52,161 bases of DNA from Clostridia bacterium (GCA_017936765.1 JAGBEX010000041.1:1-52161); one strand, 5' to 3'. Counted from the first letter of the stretch, positions 7,439 through 15,542 are shown. The notes: a model not told the origin generated them from the sequence alone. A program made the numbers and translations.

Positions 7439-7467
7439 TTGATTTACGCGACGGGATGTGCTATAAT
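7439..7467 (+). promoter_or_regulatory. sigma-A promoter for the cysE-cysS operon
   Basis: TTGATT (7439-7444) and a perfect TATAAT (7462-7467) are spaced by 17 bases. Transcription would begin near 7474, giving a leader of about 145 bases before cysE that contains the short Cys-Cys reading frame. Confidence 0.8.
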
Positions 7468-7496
7468 ACTTTAATCTATGGAAGGGAGGTGGAACG

Positions 7497-7565
7497 ATGG
7501 TGACTGATCGCCGTCTGTTTGCGCTTCCCTTTGATTATACCGCCGCACGATGTTGCGCAGCCTGA
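7497..7565 (+). CDS. Putative 22-residue leader peptide with tandem Cys codons
   Basis: An ATG with a strong ribosome site (GGGAGGTGG, 7484-7492) opens a 22-codon frame starting MVTDRRLFAL and ending in TAARCCAA. It lies between the cysE promoter and cysE. The two Cys codons TGT TGC (7551-7556) lie in the 5' arm of a possible hairpin, CGATGTTGC (7548-7556) with GCAGCATTG (7577-7585), which ends just before the cysE ribosome site. This is the expected shape of a leader peptide whose translation senses charged tRNA-Cys, ahead of genes for cysteine synthesis and tRNA charging. Expression is inferred. Confidence 0.6.
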   Translation: MVTDRRLFALPFDYTAARCCAA

Positions 7566-7588
7566 CATAGCCTGATGCAGCATTGAAA

Positions 7589-7622
7589 AGGAGGTAGCGG
7601 CAAGTGCCGCAATGTGTGTATG
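7589..7622 (+). promoter_or_regulatory. cysE translation start with a hairpin between ribosome site and start codon
   Basis: AGGAGGT (7589-7595) is 24 bases from the ATG at 7620, too far for normal initiation. Between them GCGGC and GCCGC (7597-7610) form a five-pair stem with an AAGT loop. Folding would bring the ribosome site close to GTG 7614 or ATG 7620. Confidence 0.5.
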
Positions 7623-8333
7623 TTTGATCAACTGCGGGAGGATATGGCCGCCATTATGGCCCGCGACCCGGCGGCCAAGTCCAAATTGGAGGTGCTTTTG
7701 TGCTATCCGGGGCTGAAGGCCATCCGGGCGCACAGAAGGGCGCATAAAGCATTTGTGAAGGGTCATGTGACGCTGGCGCGGATCATCAGCCAGCGGTCCC
7801 GGCACAAGACCGGCATTGAGATCCACCCCGGCGCCACCATTGGCAAAGGGTTCTTCATCGACCATGGCGACGGTGTGGTGATCGGCGAGACCACCATCAT
7901 CGGCGACAATGTGACCATCTACCAGGGGGTGACCCTGGGCGGCACCGGCAAGGAGACCGGCAAGCGCCATCCCACCATCGGCAACGGGGTGACCATCGGC
8001 TCCGGCGCGAAGGTGCTGGGTCCCATCACCATTGGCGACAATGTAAAGGTGGGCGCGGGGAGCATCGTGCTCAAGGACGTGCCGCCGGACTGCACCGTGG
8101 TGGGCAACCCGGGCCGCATCGTCCGCAAGAAGAACGTGAAGCGCAACGAGATTGACCTGGATCAGGTGAATCTGCCTGACCCCATGATGGAGAAGATGCA
8201 GGCGCTGTACGAGCGGCTGACCCACATGGAGCAATGCCTGGCACGCCGCGCCTGCGAAATGGGCTGCCACGAGTGTGTGGATGGCTGCCAGATCCAGAAG
8301 GACTTGACTGAAGCAAAGAACACGGAGGTTTAA
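7620..8333 (+). CDS. cysE: Serine O-acetyltransferase
   Basis: CysE makes O-acetylserine from serine and acetyl-CoA, the first step of cysteine synthesis. The 237-residue protein has a helical N-terminal part and a left-handed beta-helix of hexapeptide repeats ([35 protein letters not shown]), with the catalytic His and Asp in DHGDG. It is shorter at the N-terminus than enterobacterial CysE, as usual in Firmicutes. The last ~50 residues form a tail with five cysteines ([18 protein letters not shown]), unlike the short tail used for Cys feedback in other CysE proteins. GTG at 7614 is an alternative start. cysS follows four bases after the stop. Confidence 0.93.
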   Translation: MFDQLREDMAAIMARDPAAKSKLEVLLCYPGLKAIRAHRRAHKAFVKGHVTLARIISQRSRHKTGIEIHPGATIGKGFFIDHGDGVVIGETTIIGDNVTIYQGVTLGGTGKETGKRHPTIGNGVTIGSGAKVLGPITIGDNVKVGAGSIVLKDVPPDCTVVGNPGRIVRKKNVKRNEIDLDQVNLPDPMMEKMQALYERLTHMEQCLARRACEMGCHECVDGCQIQKDLTEAKNTEV

Positions 8334-8337
8334 CGAT

Positions 8338-9744
8338 ATGCATATTTACAACAGCATGACCCGCCGCAAGGAAGAATTCAAGCCCCTGAACGAGGGTAAG
8401 GTGGGCATCTATGCCTGCGGCCCCACGGTGTACAACTATTTCCACATCGGCAACGCCCGGCCTTTCATCACCTTTGACGTGCTGCGCCGCCAGCTGGAGC
8501 GCGAGGGCTATGACGTGACCTTTGTGCAGAACTTTACCGACATCGACGACAAGATGATCCGACGCGCCAACGAAGAGGGCATCACCGTGAAGGAGCTGGG
8601 CGAGCGGTTCATTGCGGAATACTACAAGGACGCTGGCGCCCTGGGCATCCGCCCGGCCACGGTGCATCCCAAGGCCACGGAGCATATCGGGGAGATCATC
8701 GGCCTGGTGAAGAAGCTCATCGACAACGGCCACGCCTATGCTGTTCCCAGCGGCGACGTGTACTACCGGGTGAGCGCTTTCCCCGGCTATGGCAAGCTGT
8801 CCGGCCAGAACATGGAGGACCGCGAGATGGGTGCCTCCGAGCGCCTGGACGTGGAGACCGACAAGGAGAACCCCGCCGACTTTGTGCTGTGGAAGGCACA
8901 GAAGCCCGGTGAGCCTGCCTGGAAGTCCCCCTGGGGCATGGGTCGTCCCGGCTGGCATATCGAATGCTCTGCCATGTCCATGAAGTACCTGGTCGACACC
9001 TTCGACATCCATTGCGGCGGCAAGGATCTCTTGTTCCCCCACCATGAGAACGAGATCGCTCAGTCCGAGGGCGCCACCGGCAAGCCCTATGTGCGCTACT
9101 GGATGCACAACGGCTTCATCAATGTGGACAACCAGAAGATGTCCAAGTCCCTGGGCAATTTCTTCACGGTGCGCGACATCGCCAAGGAGTATGACCTGGA
9201 GGCTGTGCGCCTGTTCATGCTCAGCGCTCACTACCGCAGCCCCATCAACTTCAGCCGTGAGCAGATCGCTGCTGCCCATGCCAGCCTGACCCGCCTGTAC
9301 ACCGCCCGCGACAACATGAAGCACCTTCTGGGCAGCGTGCAGGAGAAGGAGCTGACCGCCGCCGAGCAGGAGTTCCTTGCCCATGTGAAGGAAGCAGAGC
9401 AGCGCTTCGACAACGCCATGGACGACGATCTGAACACCGCCGACGCCCTGGGCGCCATCTTCGAATTGGTGAAGGAAGCCAACGTGACCCTGAATGCCGA
9501 GAGCAGCAAGGCCGCGGTGGAGGCTGCCCTGAAGAGCCTGAAGGCCCTGTGCGACGTGCTGGGCATTCTGCAGAAGGAAGACGACACCCTGCCCGAGGAC
9601 ATCCAGCGCATGGTGGACGAGCGTGCCGAGGCCCGCAAGAACAAGGACTGGAAGCGCTCTGACGAGCTGCGCGATGCCATCAAGGCGGCGGGATATATCC
9701 TGGAGGATTCCCGCGAAGGTCAAAAAGTCCGCAAGAGCGTGTGA
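8338..9744 (+). CDS. cysS: Cysteinyl-tRNA synthetase
   Basis: CysS charges tRNA-Cys with cysteine. The 468-residue class Ia enzyme has the HIGN form of the HIGH motif near residue 37, the zinc-site cysteine in YACGPTVYN, CSAMSMKYL and GGKDLLFPHHENE in the catalytic domain, and KMSKSLGNFF around residue 265. The C-terminal helical anticodon-binding part is complete. GGAGG lies within the end of cysE, so the genes are coupled. Pairing with cysE behind a Cys-Cys leader peptide suggests joint control by cysteine supply. Confidence 0.97.
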   Translation: MHIYNSMTRRKEEFKPLNEGKVGIYACGPTVYNYFHIGNARPFITFDVLRRQLEREGYDVTFVQNFTDIDDKMIRRANEEGITVKELGERFIAEYYKDAGALGIRPATVHPKATEHIGEIIGLVKKLIDNGHAYAVPSGDVYYRVSAFPGYGKLSGQNMEDREMGASERLDVETDKENPADFVLWKAQKPGEPAWKSPWGMGRPGWHIECSAMSMKYLVDTFDIHCGGKDLLFPHHENEIAQSEGATGKPYVRYWMHNGFINVDNQKMSKSLGNFFTVRDIAKEYDLEAVRLFMLSAHYRSPINFSREQIAAAHASLTRLYTARDNMKHLLGSVQEKELTAAEQEFLAHVKEAEQRFDNAMDDDLNTADALGAIFELVKEANVTLNAESSKAAVEAALKSLKALCDVLGILQKEDDTLPEDIQRMVDERAEARKNKDWKRSDELRDAIKAAGYILEDSREGQKVRKSV

Positions 9745-10112
9745 TGAAACAAAAGACTTTCGCCGTCAGGAGCGTGCTGGGTTGGCTGCTCCTGGCGGCG
9801 TGCGTCGTCCTTGCGGCATGGGCGGTGCTGGATGGTTATGTGCCGCAGCCCCAAACGAGCTATGCCGCCACCGGGCGGTATGCCTCTGTGCAGGCCGTGC
9901 CGGTGCAGACGGGGGCGATCCCGGTGAACAGCGCTGACCTTGACCTGCTGGACGAGCTGCCCGGCGTGGGCGAGGCCACGGCAGAGGCCATTGTGCAGGA
10001 GAGGACGCAGAGTGGCGCCTTCTTCTACCCGGAGGACCTGATGCACGTGAAGGGCATCGGGGAAAGCAAACTGGAAGACATGCGGGATATGTTGGACTTG
10101 ACGGAGGAATAA
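9744..10112 (+). CDS. ComEA-like helix-hairpin-helix protein with N-terminal membrane anchor
   Basis: The 122-residue protein has one hydrophobic segment (about residues 12-30, VLGWLLLAACVVLAAW), a short linker, and two helix-hairpin-helix units (VNSADLDLLDELPGVGEATA and a second with MHVKGIGESKLEDM). This is the layout of ComEA, the membrane DNA receptor of competence, but it lacks the longer SLBB-type region, so it is a short ComEA-like protein. The start overlaps the cysS stop (TGATG). The dnaX start follows one base after its stop. DNA binding outside the membrane is likely; a role in transformation is inferred. Confidence 0.8.
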   Translation: MKQKTFAVRSVLGWLLLAACVVLAAWAVLDGYVPQPQTSYAATGRYASVQAVPVQTGAIPVNSADLDLLDELPGVGEATAEAIVQERTQSGAFFYPEDLMHVKGIGESKLEDMRDMLDLTEE

Positions 10113-10113
10113 C

Positions 10114-11730
10114 ATGGCGTATCAGGCTCTTTACCGCCAATGGCGGCCGGTGGATTTCTCTTCCATGGTGTCGCAGGAGGCCATTGTGGCCACGCTGCGC
10201 AACCAGATCACCACGGGGCGCATTGCCCACGCGTATCTGTTCTGCGGCAGCCGCGGCACGGGCAAGACCTCCACGGCCAAGATCATGTCCCGCGCCATCA
10301 ACTGCGAGAATCCGCAGAACGGCGACCCCTGCGGCGTGTGCGAAAGCTGCCGCCGCCTCCTGGCTGACGAGAGCCTGGACGTGATGGAGATCGACGCGGC
10401 CTCCAACAATGGTGTGGATGAGATCCGCGACCTGCGGGAAACGGTGAAGTACCCGCCCCAGCAGGGCAAGTACAAGGTGTATATCATCGACGAGGTGCAT
10501 ATGCTCAGCGCCTCGGCCTTCAATGCGCTGCTGAAGACCCTGGAGGAGCCGCCGGCCCACGTGGTGTTCATCCTGGCCACCACCGAACCCCAGAAGCTGC
10601 CCGCCACCATCCTCAGCCGCTGCCAGCGGTTCGACTTTGGCCGCATTCCGGCGGGGCAGATCGCCGGGCGGCTGCGTCAGGCGGTGGAGGGTGCCAGCGC
10701 CACGGCCACCGACAGCGCCCTGAACATGATCGCCCGCGCTGCCGAGGGCGGTATGCGCGACGCGCTGTCCATACTGGATATGTGCCTGGGCTACCGCAGC
10801 GACGTGGATGAAGAACTGGTGCGCAGCGTGCTTGGCACCAGCGACAAGGGGTTCCTCTTCCGCTTTGCTGATGCCCTGGAGGCCCAGGACGCGGCCATGC
10901 TGATGGGGATGATCGACGAGCTGATGCGGGGCGGCCGGGAACCCATGGTGTTTGCCAAGGATGTATCCCAGCACCTGCGGGCGCTGCTGATGGCCAAGTG
11001 CTGCGGGGAGGACCTGGCAGCGCTGCTGGACCTGACCCCGGAGGACGCGGCAGAGTATGCCGAGCAGGCCGAAGCCTTCACCGAAGGCCGCCTGATGAAG
11101 ATGATGGAGCTGTTCATGGCGGTGGAGACCGAGCTGCGCTGGGCTTCCTCGCCGAGAATCGCCCTGGAAAATGCGGCGCTGAAGGCCTGTTTGCGCACCG
11201 CCGAGGCGGATACCGCGGCGCTGAATGACCGCATCGCCGAGCTGGAGAAGCAGATCGGCGAGCTGACGGAGAAGATCAAGAATGGCGTGGTGGCGGCGGC
11301 TCCTGCTAGGGCGGCCAAGGCTGCCCCCAAGGCGGAGAGCAAGCCGGAGACGCCCCGTCAGGTGGTGCTGACGCCCACCGGGCGCAATAGCGACGAGACC
11401 TGGAAGGAAGCCATGAACACCCTGAAAAAGACGTCTTCCGGCGTGTTCAGTATGCTGACCATGGGGCGTTATGTGGGCTGCGACGGCACCATGTACCGCT
11501 GGGAAGCACCCATGGGGCAGGACTTCTTCGTTACCGCGCTGAACAAGGAGGACAAGCGCAATGCCATTGCCGAGGCGCTGACCCAGGCCGCAGGCGTGGA
11601 GAGCCGCTTTGAGGCGGTGATGCCCGGTCAGGCCGTGCAGAGCGCGGATAGCGCCGAGCAGAGCCTGCTGCAAAGCCTGGGGGAAACCTTTGGCAAGGAG
11701 AACTTTATGATCCAGGAGGACATCAAATAA
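10114..11730 (+). CDS. dnaX: DNA polymerase III subunit gamma/tau
   Basis: DnaX is the clamp-loader ATPase of the replisome. Of 538 residues, about 1-225 form the AAA+ module: Walker A GSRGTGKTSTAK (45-56), a four-cysteine zinc module (CENPQNGDPCGVCESC, about 65-80), VYIIDEVHML with the DExH box, and the sensor/arginine-finger region TILSRCQRFDF. Residues about 225-370 form the collar domain. An Ala/Lys-rich linker (about 385-420) leads to a tau-like C-terminal domain. The start follows GGAGGA. It overlaps the next gene by one base. Confidence 0.95.
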   Translation: MAYQALYRQWRPVDFSSMVSQEAIVATLRNQITTGRIAHAYLFCGSRGTGKTSTAKIMSRAINCENPQNGDPCGVCESCRRLLADESLDVMEIDAASNNGVDEIRDLRETVKYPPQQGKYKVYIIDEVHMLSASAFNALLKTLEEPPAHVVFILATTEPQKLPATILSRCQRFDFGRIPAGQIAGRLRQAVEGASATATDSALNMIARAAEGGMRDALSILDMCLGYRSDVDEELVRSVLGTSDKGFLFRFADALEAQDAAMLMGMIDELMRGGREPMVFAKDVSQHLRALLMAKCCGEDLAALLDLTPEDAAEYAEQAEAFTEGRLMKMMELFMAVETELRWASSPRIALENAALKACLRTAEADTAALNDRIAELEKQIGELTEKIKNGVVAAAPARAAKAAPKAESKPETPRQVVLTPTGRNSDETWKEAMNTLKKTSSGVFSMLTMGRYVGCDGTMYRWEAPMGQDFFVTALNKEDKRNAIAEALTQAAGVESRFEAVMPGQAVQSADSAEQSLLQSLGETFGKENFMIQEDIK

Positions 11731-12485
11731 TGCAGGTGGGCGTACCGACCAGAGATAAACGTGCTGCGGCGCTGTTTGCAGATATGCCCGGCGCGGAAAG
11801 CCTGGTGCTGGCCGCGCTGGAGGGTCAGGGGCGCGTGCTGGTGGATTCCCCGGTGCATCCGCGCTGCGGCGTGGCGGCAGCCGGGGATTTCCTCTATTGC
11901 TGCGGCGTTCCTGGCGTGGAGGCCAGGCCGCTTTTGCGCCGCGCCATGGGCGTTTGCCAGGACTGGCTGATCTACGCCCCCGGTGCGTGGATGGACGTGG
12001 TGCAGAGCATCGCCCCGGTGAAGCTGATGACCCGGGTGGCCTATGAGCAGCATCAGCCGGAGGATGGACACCTGCGTAGTCTGCTCAAGGCCATGCCGGA
12101 GGGTGCGAGCTTTCAGCCCATTGAGGGGGAGTGGTTCGACTGGTGCCGCCAGGCCGAGTGGAGCCGGGACTTTGTGAGCCTGTACAGCGACGAGGACTAT
12201 CAGCAGCATGGCCTTGGTGTGCTGCTGCTGGTGAACGGCGAGGCGGTGGCAGGGGCCAGCTCCTATGTGAGCTACCCTGGCGGCATCGAGGTACAGCTGC
12301 AGACCCGGGACGACAGGCAGGGCAGGGGATACGCCACCCTGGCGGCGGCGAAGCTGATCCTGATGGCCCATGAGCGTGGGCTGATGGCCACCTGGGATGC
12401 AGCCAACGAGGCTTCCGCGCACATTGCGGAGAAGCTGGGGTATGTGAAGAAAGGGGAATATCAGGTGGCTGTGATCGATAAATAG
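11730..12485 (+). CDS. GNAT family N-acetyltransferase
   Basis: The 251-residue protein carries a GNAT fold in its C-terminal half: strand-rich GIEVQLQTRDDRQGRGYATL, where QGRGYA is the acetyl-CoA pyrophosphate-binding motif, followed by AAKLILMAHERGL and AANEASAHIAEKLGYVKK. The N-terminal half matches the GNAT_acetyltran family often found in Firmicutes. The acceptor substrate is unknown. The start overlaps the dnaX stop (TAATG), so it depends on dnaX translation. Confidence 0.85.
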   Translation: MQVGVPTRDKRAAALFADMPGAESLVLAALEGQGRVLVDSPVHPRCGVAAAGDFLYCCGVPGVEARPLLRRAMGVCQDWLIYAPGAWMDVVQSIAPVKLMTRVAYEQHQPEDGHLRSLLKAMPEGASFQPIEGEWFDWCRQAEWSRDFVSLYSDEDYQQHGLGVLLLVNGEAVAGASSYVSYPGGIEVQLQTRDDRQGRGYATLAAAKLILMAHERGLMATWDAANEASAHIAEKLGYVKKGEYQVAVIDK

Positions 12486-12498
12486 GGGAGTGAGAAAC

Positions 12499-13008
12499 AT
12501 GGCTGAACAGTTTTTGACGCTGATGGCGGACTACTGCGAGGAGGATCAGGCGCACATTCTGCAATGGTACAACGCCTTGCAGCAGGCGGGCTTTGTCGGT
12601 CAGCAGACGGCGGGACTGCCCATGCACATCTCCCTGGCCACCTTTCCTTTGGACGAGGAGAATGGGGCCATTGCGCTGACCAGGCGTGTGGCGGCAGAGT
12701 TTGCCCCGGTGGAGGCGGACATCCGCCATGTAGGCATTTTTCCTGGCGGCAGGGTGCTGTTTGCCGCGCCGGACATGAGCGACGCGCTGGTGGCCTTGCA
12801 GCAGGCCTGCGGCGCTGGCGATGTGGGCGGGTATGCCTGGACACCCCACACCACCATGCTAATAGACGAGCCGGAGCGCATCGGCCAGGCGGTACCGGTG
12901 CTGATGAAGCATTTCACGCCCATCCGGGCAAGGATCGATAGGCTGCATCTGTGTGCCTTCTGGCCGACGCGGGAGATCTTGCGGGTGGAGCTGACGGGAA
13001 CGAAATAA
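12499..13008 (+). CDS. 2H phosphoesterase (2'-5' RNA ligase superfamily) protein
   Basis: This 169-residue protein has two HxT/S-type motifs about 110 residues apart: HISLATF (about residue 43) and PHTTMLID (about residue 115). This is the hallmark of the 2H phosphoesterase superfamily, which includes ThpR/LigT enzymes and cyclic phosphodiesterases. Sequence between the motifs fits the duplicated fold. The start at 12499 has GGGAG eight bases upstream; an earlier GTG at 12490 is less well placed. It is the last gene of the cysE-to-here run. The exact substrate cannot be told. Confidence 0.75.
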   Translation: MAEQFLTLMADYCEEDQAHILQWYNALQQAGFVGQQTAGLPMHISLATFPLDEENGAIALTRRVAAEFAPVEADIRHVGIFPGGRVLFAAPDMSDALVALQQACGAGDVGGYAWTPHTTMLIDEPERIGQAVPVLMKHFTPIRARIDRLHLCAFWPTREILRVELTGTK

Positions 13009-13013
13009 GGCGA

Positions 13014-13053
13014 GGGGAGTGTTCTTTCCAGAAGTGGAGGGGCGCTCCCTTTT
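13014..13053 (+). terminator. Candidate terminator after the 2H phosphoesterase gene
   Basis: GGGAGTG (about 13015-13021) pairs with CGCTCCC (13044-13050, one G-U), followed by TTTTG. The loop is long, so efficiency is uncertain. Confidence 0.5.
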
Positions 13054-13098
13054 GTATTTGTTACTAATTGTTAAGTCTCTGACAAAATTTCAAAATCA

Positions 13099-13170
13099 GG
13101 CAGGAAATAGGAGGGTTATGGAGAATAAGAGAAATCGGGACAAATTTGAACCACTTTACTTTTTCCTGCC
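13099..13170 (+). promoter_or_regulatory. Nine-base inverted repeat around a mini-ORF start, upstream of the decarboxylase operon
   Basis: GGCAGGAAA (13099-13107) is the exact complement of TTTCCTGCC (13162-13170). The intervening 54 bases contain AGGAGG and the ATG of a 29-codon frame. The pair could be a long-range RNA stem that sequesters that ribosome site, or an operator. The region is clearly more AT-rich than its surroundings. Confidence 0.4.
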
Positions 13171-13207
13171 CGAAAGGGTGGGTTACGTAAACATGGAGGG
13201 AGATTAG
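13118..13207 (+). CDS. Possible 29-residue upstream ORF
   Basis: ATG at 13118 is preceded by AGGAGG (13109-13114) and opens a frame beginning MENKRNRDKFEPLYFFL. It stops at 13207, two bases before the start of the carboxyltransferase gene, and its last codons contain that gene's ribosome site. It may couple or control translation of the operon. The composition is unremarkable and it is not recognised. Confidence 0.3.
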   Translation: MENKRNRDKFEPLYFFLPERVGYVNMEGD

Positions 13208-13209
13208 AC

Positions 13210-14694
13210 ATGGTTAGCACACAGGACCTCAAGCAGGTGCTTGCCAAGAAGCAGGCCATCCTGCAGGGTGATGCCGAGCGCATCGCCAAGCAGCGTGCTG
13301 CCGGCAAGCTCACCGCCCGCGAGCGGGTGGGCAAGCTGCTGGATGCAGGCAGCTTTGTGGAGCTGGATGCGCTGGTTTCCAAGAACAACGACTACGCAGG
13401 CGTGATCACCGGCTACGGCACGGTGCAGGATCGCCCGGTGTACCTGTTCGCGCAGGACTTCACCGTACACGGCGGCGCCATGGGCGAGATGCAGGCTAAG
13501 AAGATCTGCAAGGTGCTGGATCTGGCCCAGAAGACCGGCGCACCCGTGATCGCCCTGTGCGACAGCGCCGGCGTCCGCGTGGACGAGGGCGCTGCGGCGA
13601 TGAACGCTTACGCCTCCATCTACGCCAAGATGGCCAAGATGAGCGGCGTTTGCCCCATGATCGCCCTGGTGATGGGCCCCGTGGTGGGCGGCGCTGCGCT
13701 GATCGCCCAGCTGGCTGATGTGAGCATCGAGGCCGGCAAGGTCGGTCAGCTGATGGTGTATGGCCCCCAGGTCATGAGCGCCATGACCGGCAAGACCTTT
13801 GATGCTGCGGCTGTTGGCGGCGCTGACGCCATGGCCAAGCAGGGCGGTATTGCCCTGACTGCCGAGGACGAGGACGCTGCCCTTGCCCTGGCCATCGAGG
13901 TGCTGGATCTGCTGCCCAGCTGTAATGCTGAGGACGCTGCCATTGTGGATACCGACGACATGAACCGCATCCTGCCCCAGATCGATGCTGATGACGCCGA
14001 CGCCCTGATGGCTGCCATGGCCGACGCGGGCAAGGTGATCGAGCTGTATAAGGAGTGGGGCAAGGAGATCCGCGTGGCGCTGTGCCGCATGGGTGGCCGC
14101 AGCGTGGGTCTGGTGTGCGGCAATGCCAAGGAGAACGACGGTGTGCTGACCCCCGCCGCCGCTGCCAAGGCTGCCCGCTTCATCCGCCTGTGCGACTGCT
14201 ATAGCCTGCCGGTGGTGAGCCTGATCAATTCCAAGGGCATTGCTGTTCCCGCTGTGGAAGAGCAGGCTGCGACCATGATCGCCGCTGCCCAACTGCTGTA
14301 TGCCTACGCCGAAGCCACCACCGCCAAGGTGAGCGTGGTTGTCGGCAATGCCATCGGCCAGGCTTACGTCGCCATGGGCGGCAAGGCCAATGCCGATGTG
14401 ACCTACGCCTGGCCGGGCGCTGTGATCTCCGCCCTGACCCCCGAAGCCGCCGTGCAGGTCCTCTACACCGAGGAGCTGAAGGCTGGCAAGGAGCCTGCCC
14501 TGGAGACCCGCGCCAAGCTGGAGAGCGAGTTCGCCGCCAACGTGGCTGACGGTGTGGCTGCTGCCGCCGCCGGTATGATCGACGACGTGTGCGATCCCGC
14601 CCAGACCCGCAAGTATGTGATCGCCGCCCTGGAGATGCTGTCCTCCAAGCGTGACAGCAATCCGCCCAAGAAGCACGGCAACCTGCCGCTGTAA
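13210..14694 (+). CDS. Biotin-dependent carboxyltransferase, acyl-CoA (12S/MmdA) type
   Basis: This 494-residue protein has the crotonase-fold carboxyltransferase duplication of methylmalonyl-CoA decarboxylase alpha, transcarboxylase 12S and acyl-CoA carboxylase beta subunits: AAGKLTARERVGKLLDAGSF at the N-terminus, DFTVHGGAMGEMQAKK, MGPVVGGAALIAQLAD, and a second half with GLVCGNAKENDGVLTP. The usual GGAR-type oxyanion motif after the first domain reads DSAGVRVDEG, and the protein is somewhat shorter than MmdA, so the acyl-CoA substrate is uncertain. It heads an operon with gamma, biotin carrier, beta and a second, 5S-type carboxyltransferase. Translation follows GGAGGG (13195-13200). Confidence 0.85.
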   Translation: MVSTQDLKQVLAKKQAILQGDAERIAKQRAAGKLTARERVGKLLDAGSFVELDALVSKNNDYAGVITGYGTVQDRPVYLFAQDFTVHGGAMGEMQAKKICKVLDLAQKTGAPVIALCDSAGVRVDEGAAAMNAYASIYAKMAKMSGVCPMIALVMGPVVGGAALIAQLADVSIEAGKVGQLMVYGPQVMSAMTGKTFDAAAVGGADAMAKQGGIALTAEDEDAALALAIEVLDLLPSCNAEDAAIVDTDDMNRILPQIDADDADALMAAMADAGKVIELYKEWGKEIRVALCRMGGRSVGLVCGNAKENDGVLTPAAAAKAARFIRLCDCYSLPVVSLINSKGIAVPAVEEQAATMIAAAQLLYAYAEATTAKVSVVVGNAIGQAYVAMGGKANADVTYAWPGAVISALTPEAAVQVLYTEELKAGKEPALETRAKLESEFAANVADGVAAAAAGMIDDVCDPAQTRKYVIAALEMLSSKRDSNPPKKHGNLPL

Positions 14695-14714
14695 CGGAAA
14701 GGAACGTGTAAGGT

Positions 14715-15098
14715 ATGGAAACTTTGATTTTCGGCCTGACCGTCACCGGCATCGGCGTAGCCATCGTGTTCGCCGGTCTGGTGGTGCTGATCGGCTTGAT
14801 CAAGCTGGTCAACATCGCTACCGGTGCTTCGGGCAAGCCCAAGAAGGAGAAAAAGGCTGCTGCCCCCGCCAAGGCCGCTGCGCCCGCCCCTGCCCCCGCG
14901 CAGGACGAGCAGGTGATGGCGGTGATCGCCGCTGCTGTGGCTGCCCAGGATGAGGAACTCATTGCTGTGATCTCCGCTGCTGTGGCTGCCATGATGGACG
15001 ACGGCGCGGCCTTCACCGTGCGCCGCATCCGCCGCGTGACCAATGCCTCTGCCTGGCAGAAGGCTGGCCGCGAGGAACAGATTTATTCCCGCTTTTGA
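14715..15098 (+). CDS. Na+-pump decarboxylase gamma subunit (OadG family)
   Basis: This 127-residue protein has one N-terminal membrane helix (LIFGLTVTGIGVAIVFAGLV, about residues 4-23), then a Lys/Ala/Pro-rich linker and a conserved C-terminal segment (VMAVIAAAVAA..., VRRIRRV). OadG and MmdD subunits anchor the carboxyltransferase to the membrane beta subunit and aid assembly. The gene lies 20 bases after the 12S-type gene and 36 bases before the biotin carrier. Sequence is poorly conserved in this family; context makes the call strong. Confidence 0.85.
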   Translation: METLIFGLTVTGIGVAIVFAGLVVLIGLIKLVNIATGASGKPKKEKKAAAPAKAAAPAPAPAQDEQVMAVIAAAVAAQDEELIAVISAAVAAMMDDGAAFTVRRIRRVTNASAWQKAGREEQIYSRF

Positions 15099-15134
15099 TC
15101 AATATCATCGATAAGATTTAGGAGGAAAAGAATC

Positions 15135-15542
15135 ATGCGTACTTTCAATATCACCGTGAATGGCCAGACCTATGTTGTGGACGTTGAGGAAGTGGGCGGC
15201 GCTGTGCGCGCTGTGGCTCCCGTGGCTGCTCCTGTGGCTGCCCCCGTGGCCGCTCCCGCTCCTGTGGCTGCTGCTCCTGCCGCCGCTCCTGCTCCCGCTG
15301 CCCCCAAGGCTGCTGCGCCTGTGGCTGGCGGTGAAGCCGTGAAGGCTCCCATGCCCGGCACCATCCTGGACGTGAAGGTGGCTGCTGGCCAGGCTGTGAA
15401 GGCTGGCGACGTGCTGTGCGTGCTGGAAGCCATGAAGATGGAAAACGAGATCCCCGCTCCCAAGGATGGCACCGTGGCCCAGGTCGTGGTGAGCAAGGGC
15501 GCTTCCGTCAACGCTGGCGACGCTCTGGTCGTGCTGGCATAA
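15135..15542 (+). CDS. Biotin carboxyl carrier protein (1.3S/MmdC type)
   Basis: The 135-residue carrier has a short N-terminal part ([20 protein letters not shown]), a long Ala/Pro/Val linker (about residues 28-62), and a biotinyl domain with the modified lysine in EAMKMENEI at about residue 101. The long flexible linker lets biotin move between a carboxyltransferase and the beta subunit. It is the only biotin domain in the operon, since the OadA-type protein lacks one, so both carboxyltransferases presumably use it. AGGAGG precedes the start. Confidence 0.93.
   Translation: MRTFNITVNGQTYVVDVEEVGGAVRAVAPVAAPVAAPVAAPAPVAAAPAAAPAPAAPKAAAPVAGGEAVKAPMPGTILDVKVAAGQAVKAGDVLCVLEAMKMENEIPAPKDGTVAQVVVSKGASVNAGDALVVLA

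Noticed and set aside
6816..7442. Protein-coding frames across the hairpin array and the rnpB region
   Set aside because: They coincide with palindromes and with the antisense strand of RNase P RNA and have no ribosome sites.
7470..7620. T-box riboswitch before cysE
   Set aside because: GGTGGAACG at 7488-7496 resembles part of the T-box sequence, but it lies only about 15 bases after the transcription start and serves as the ribosome site of the leader ORF. There is no room for a specifier stem and no antiterminator.
11380..11480. Programmed frameshift in dnaX giving a short gamma form
   Set aside because: The best A-run (CTGAAAAAGACG) has only five A and does not make the A-AAA-AAG slippery site; no adjacent stem or upstream ribosome-like site was convincing.
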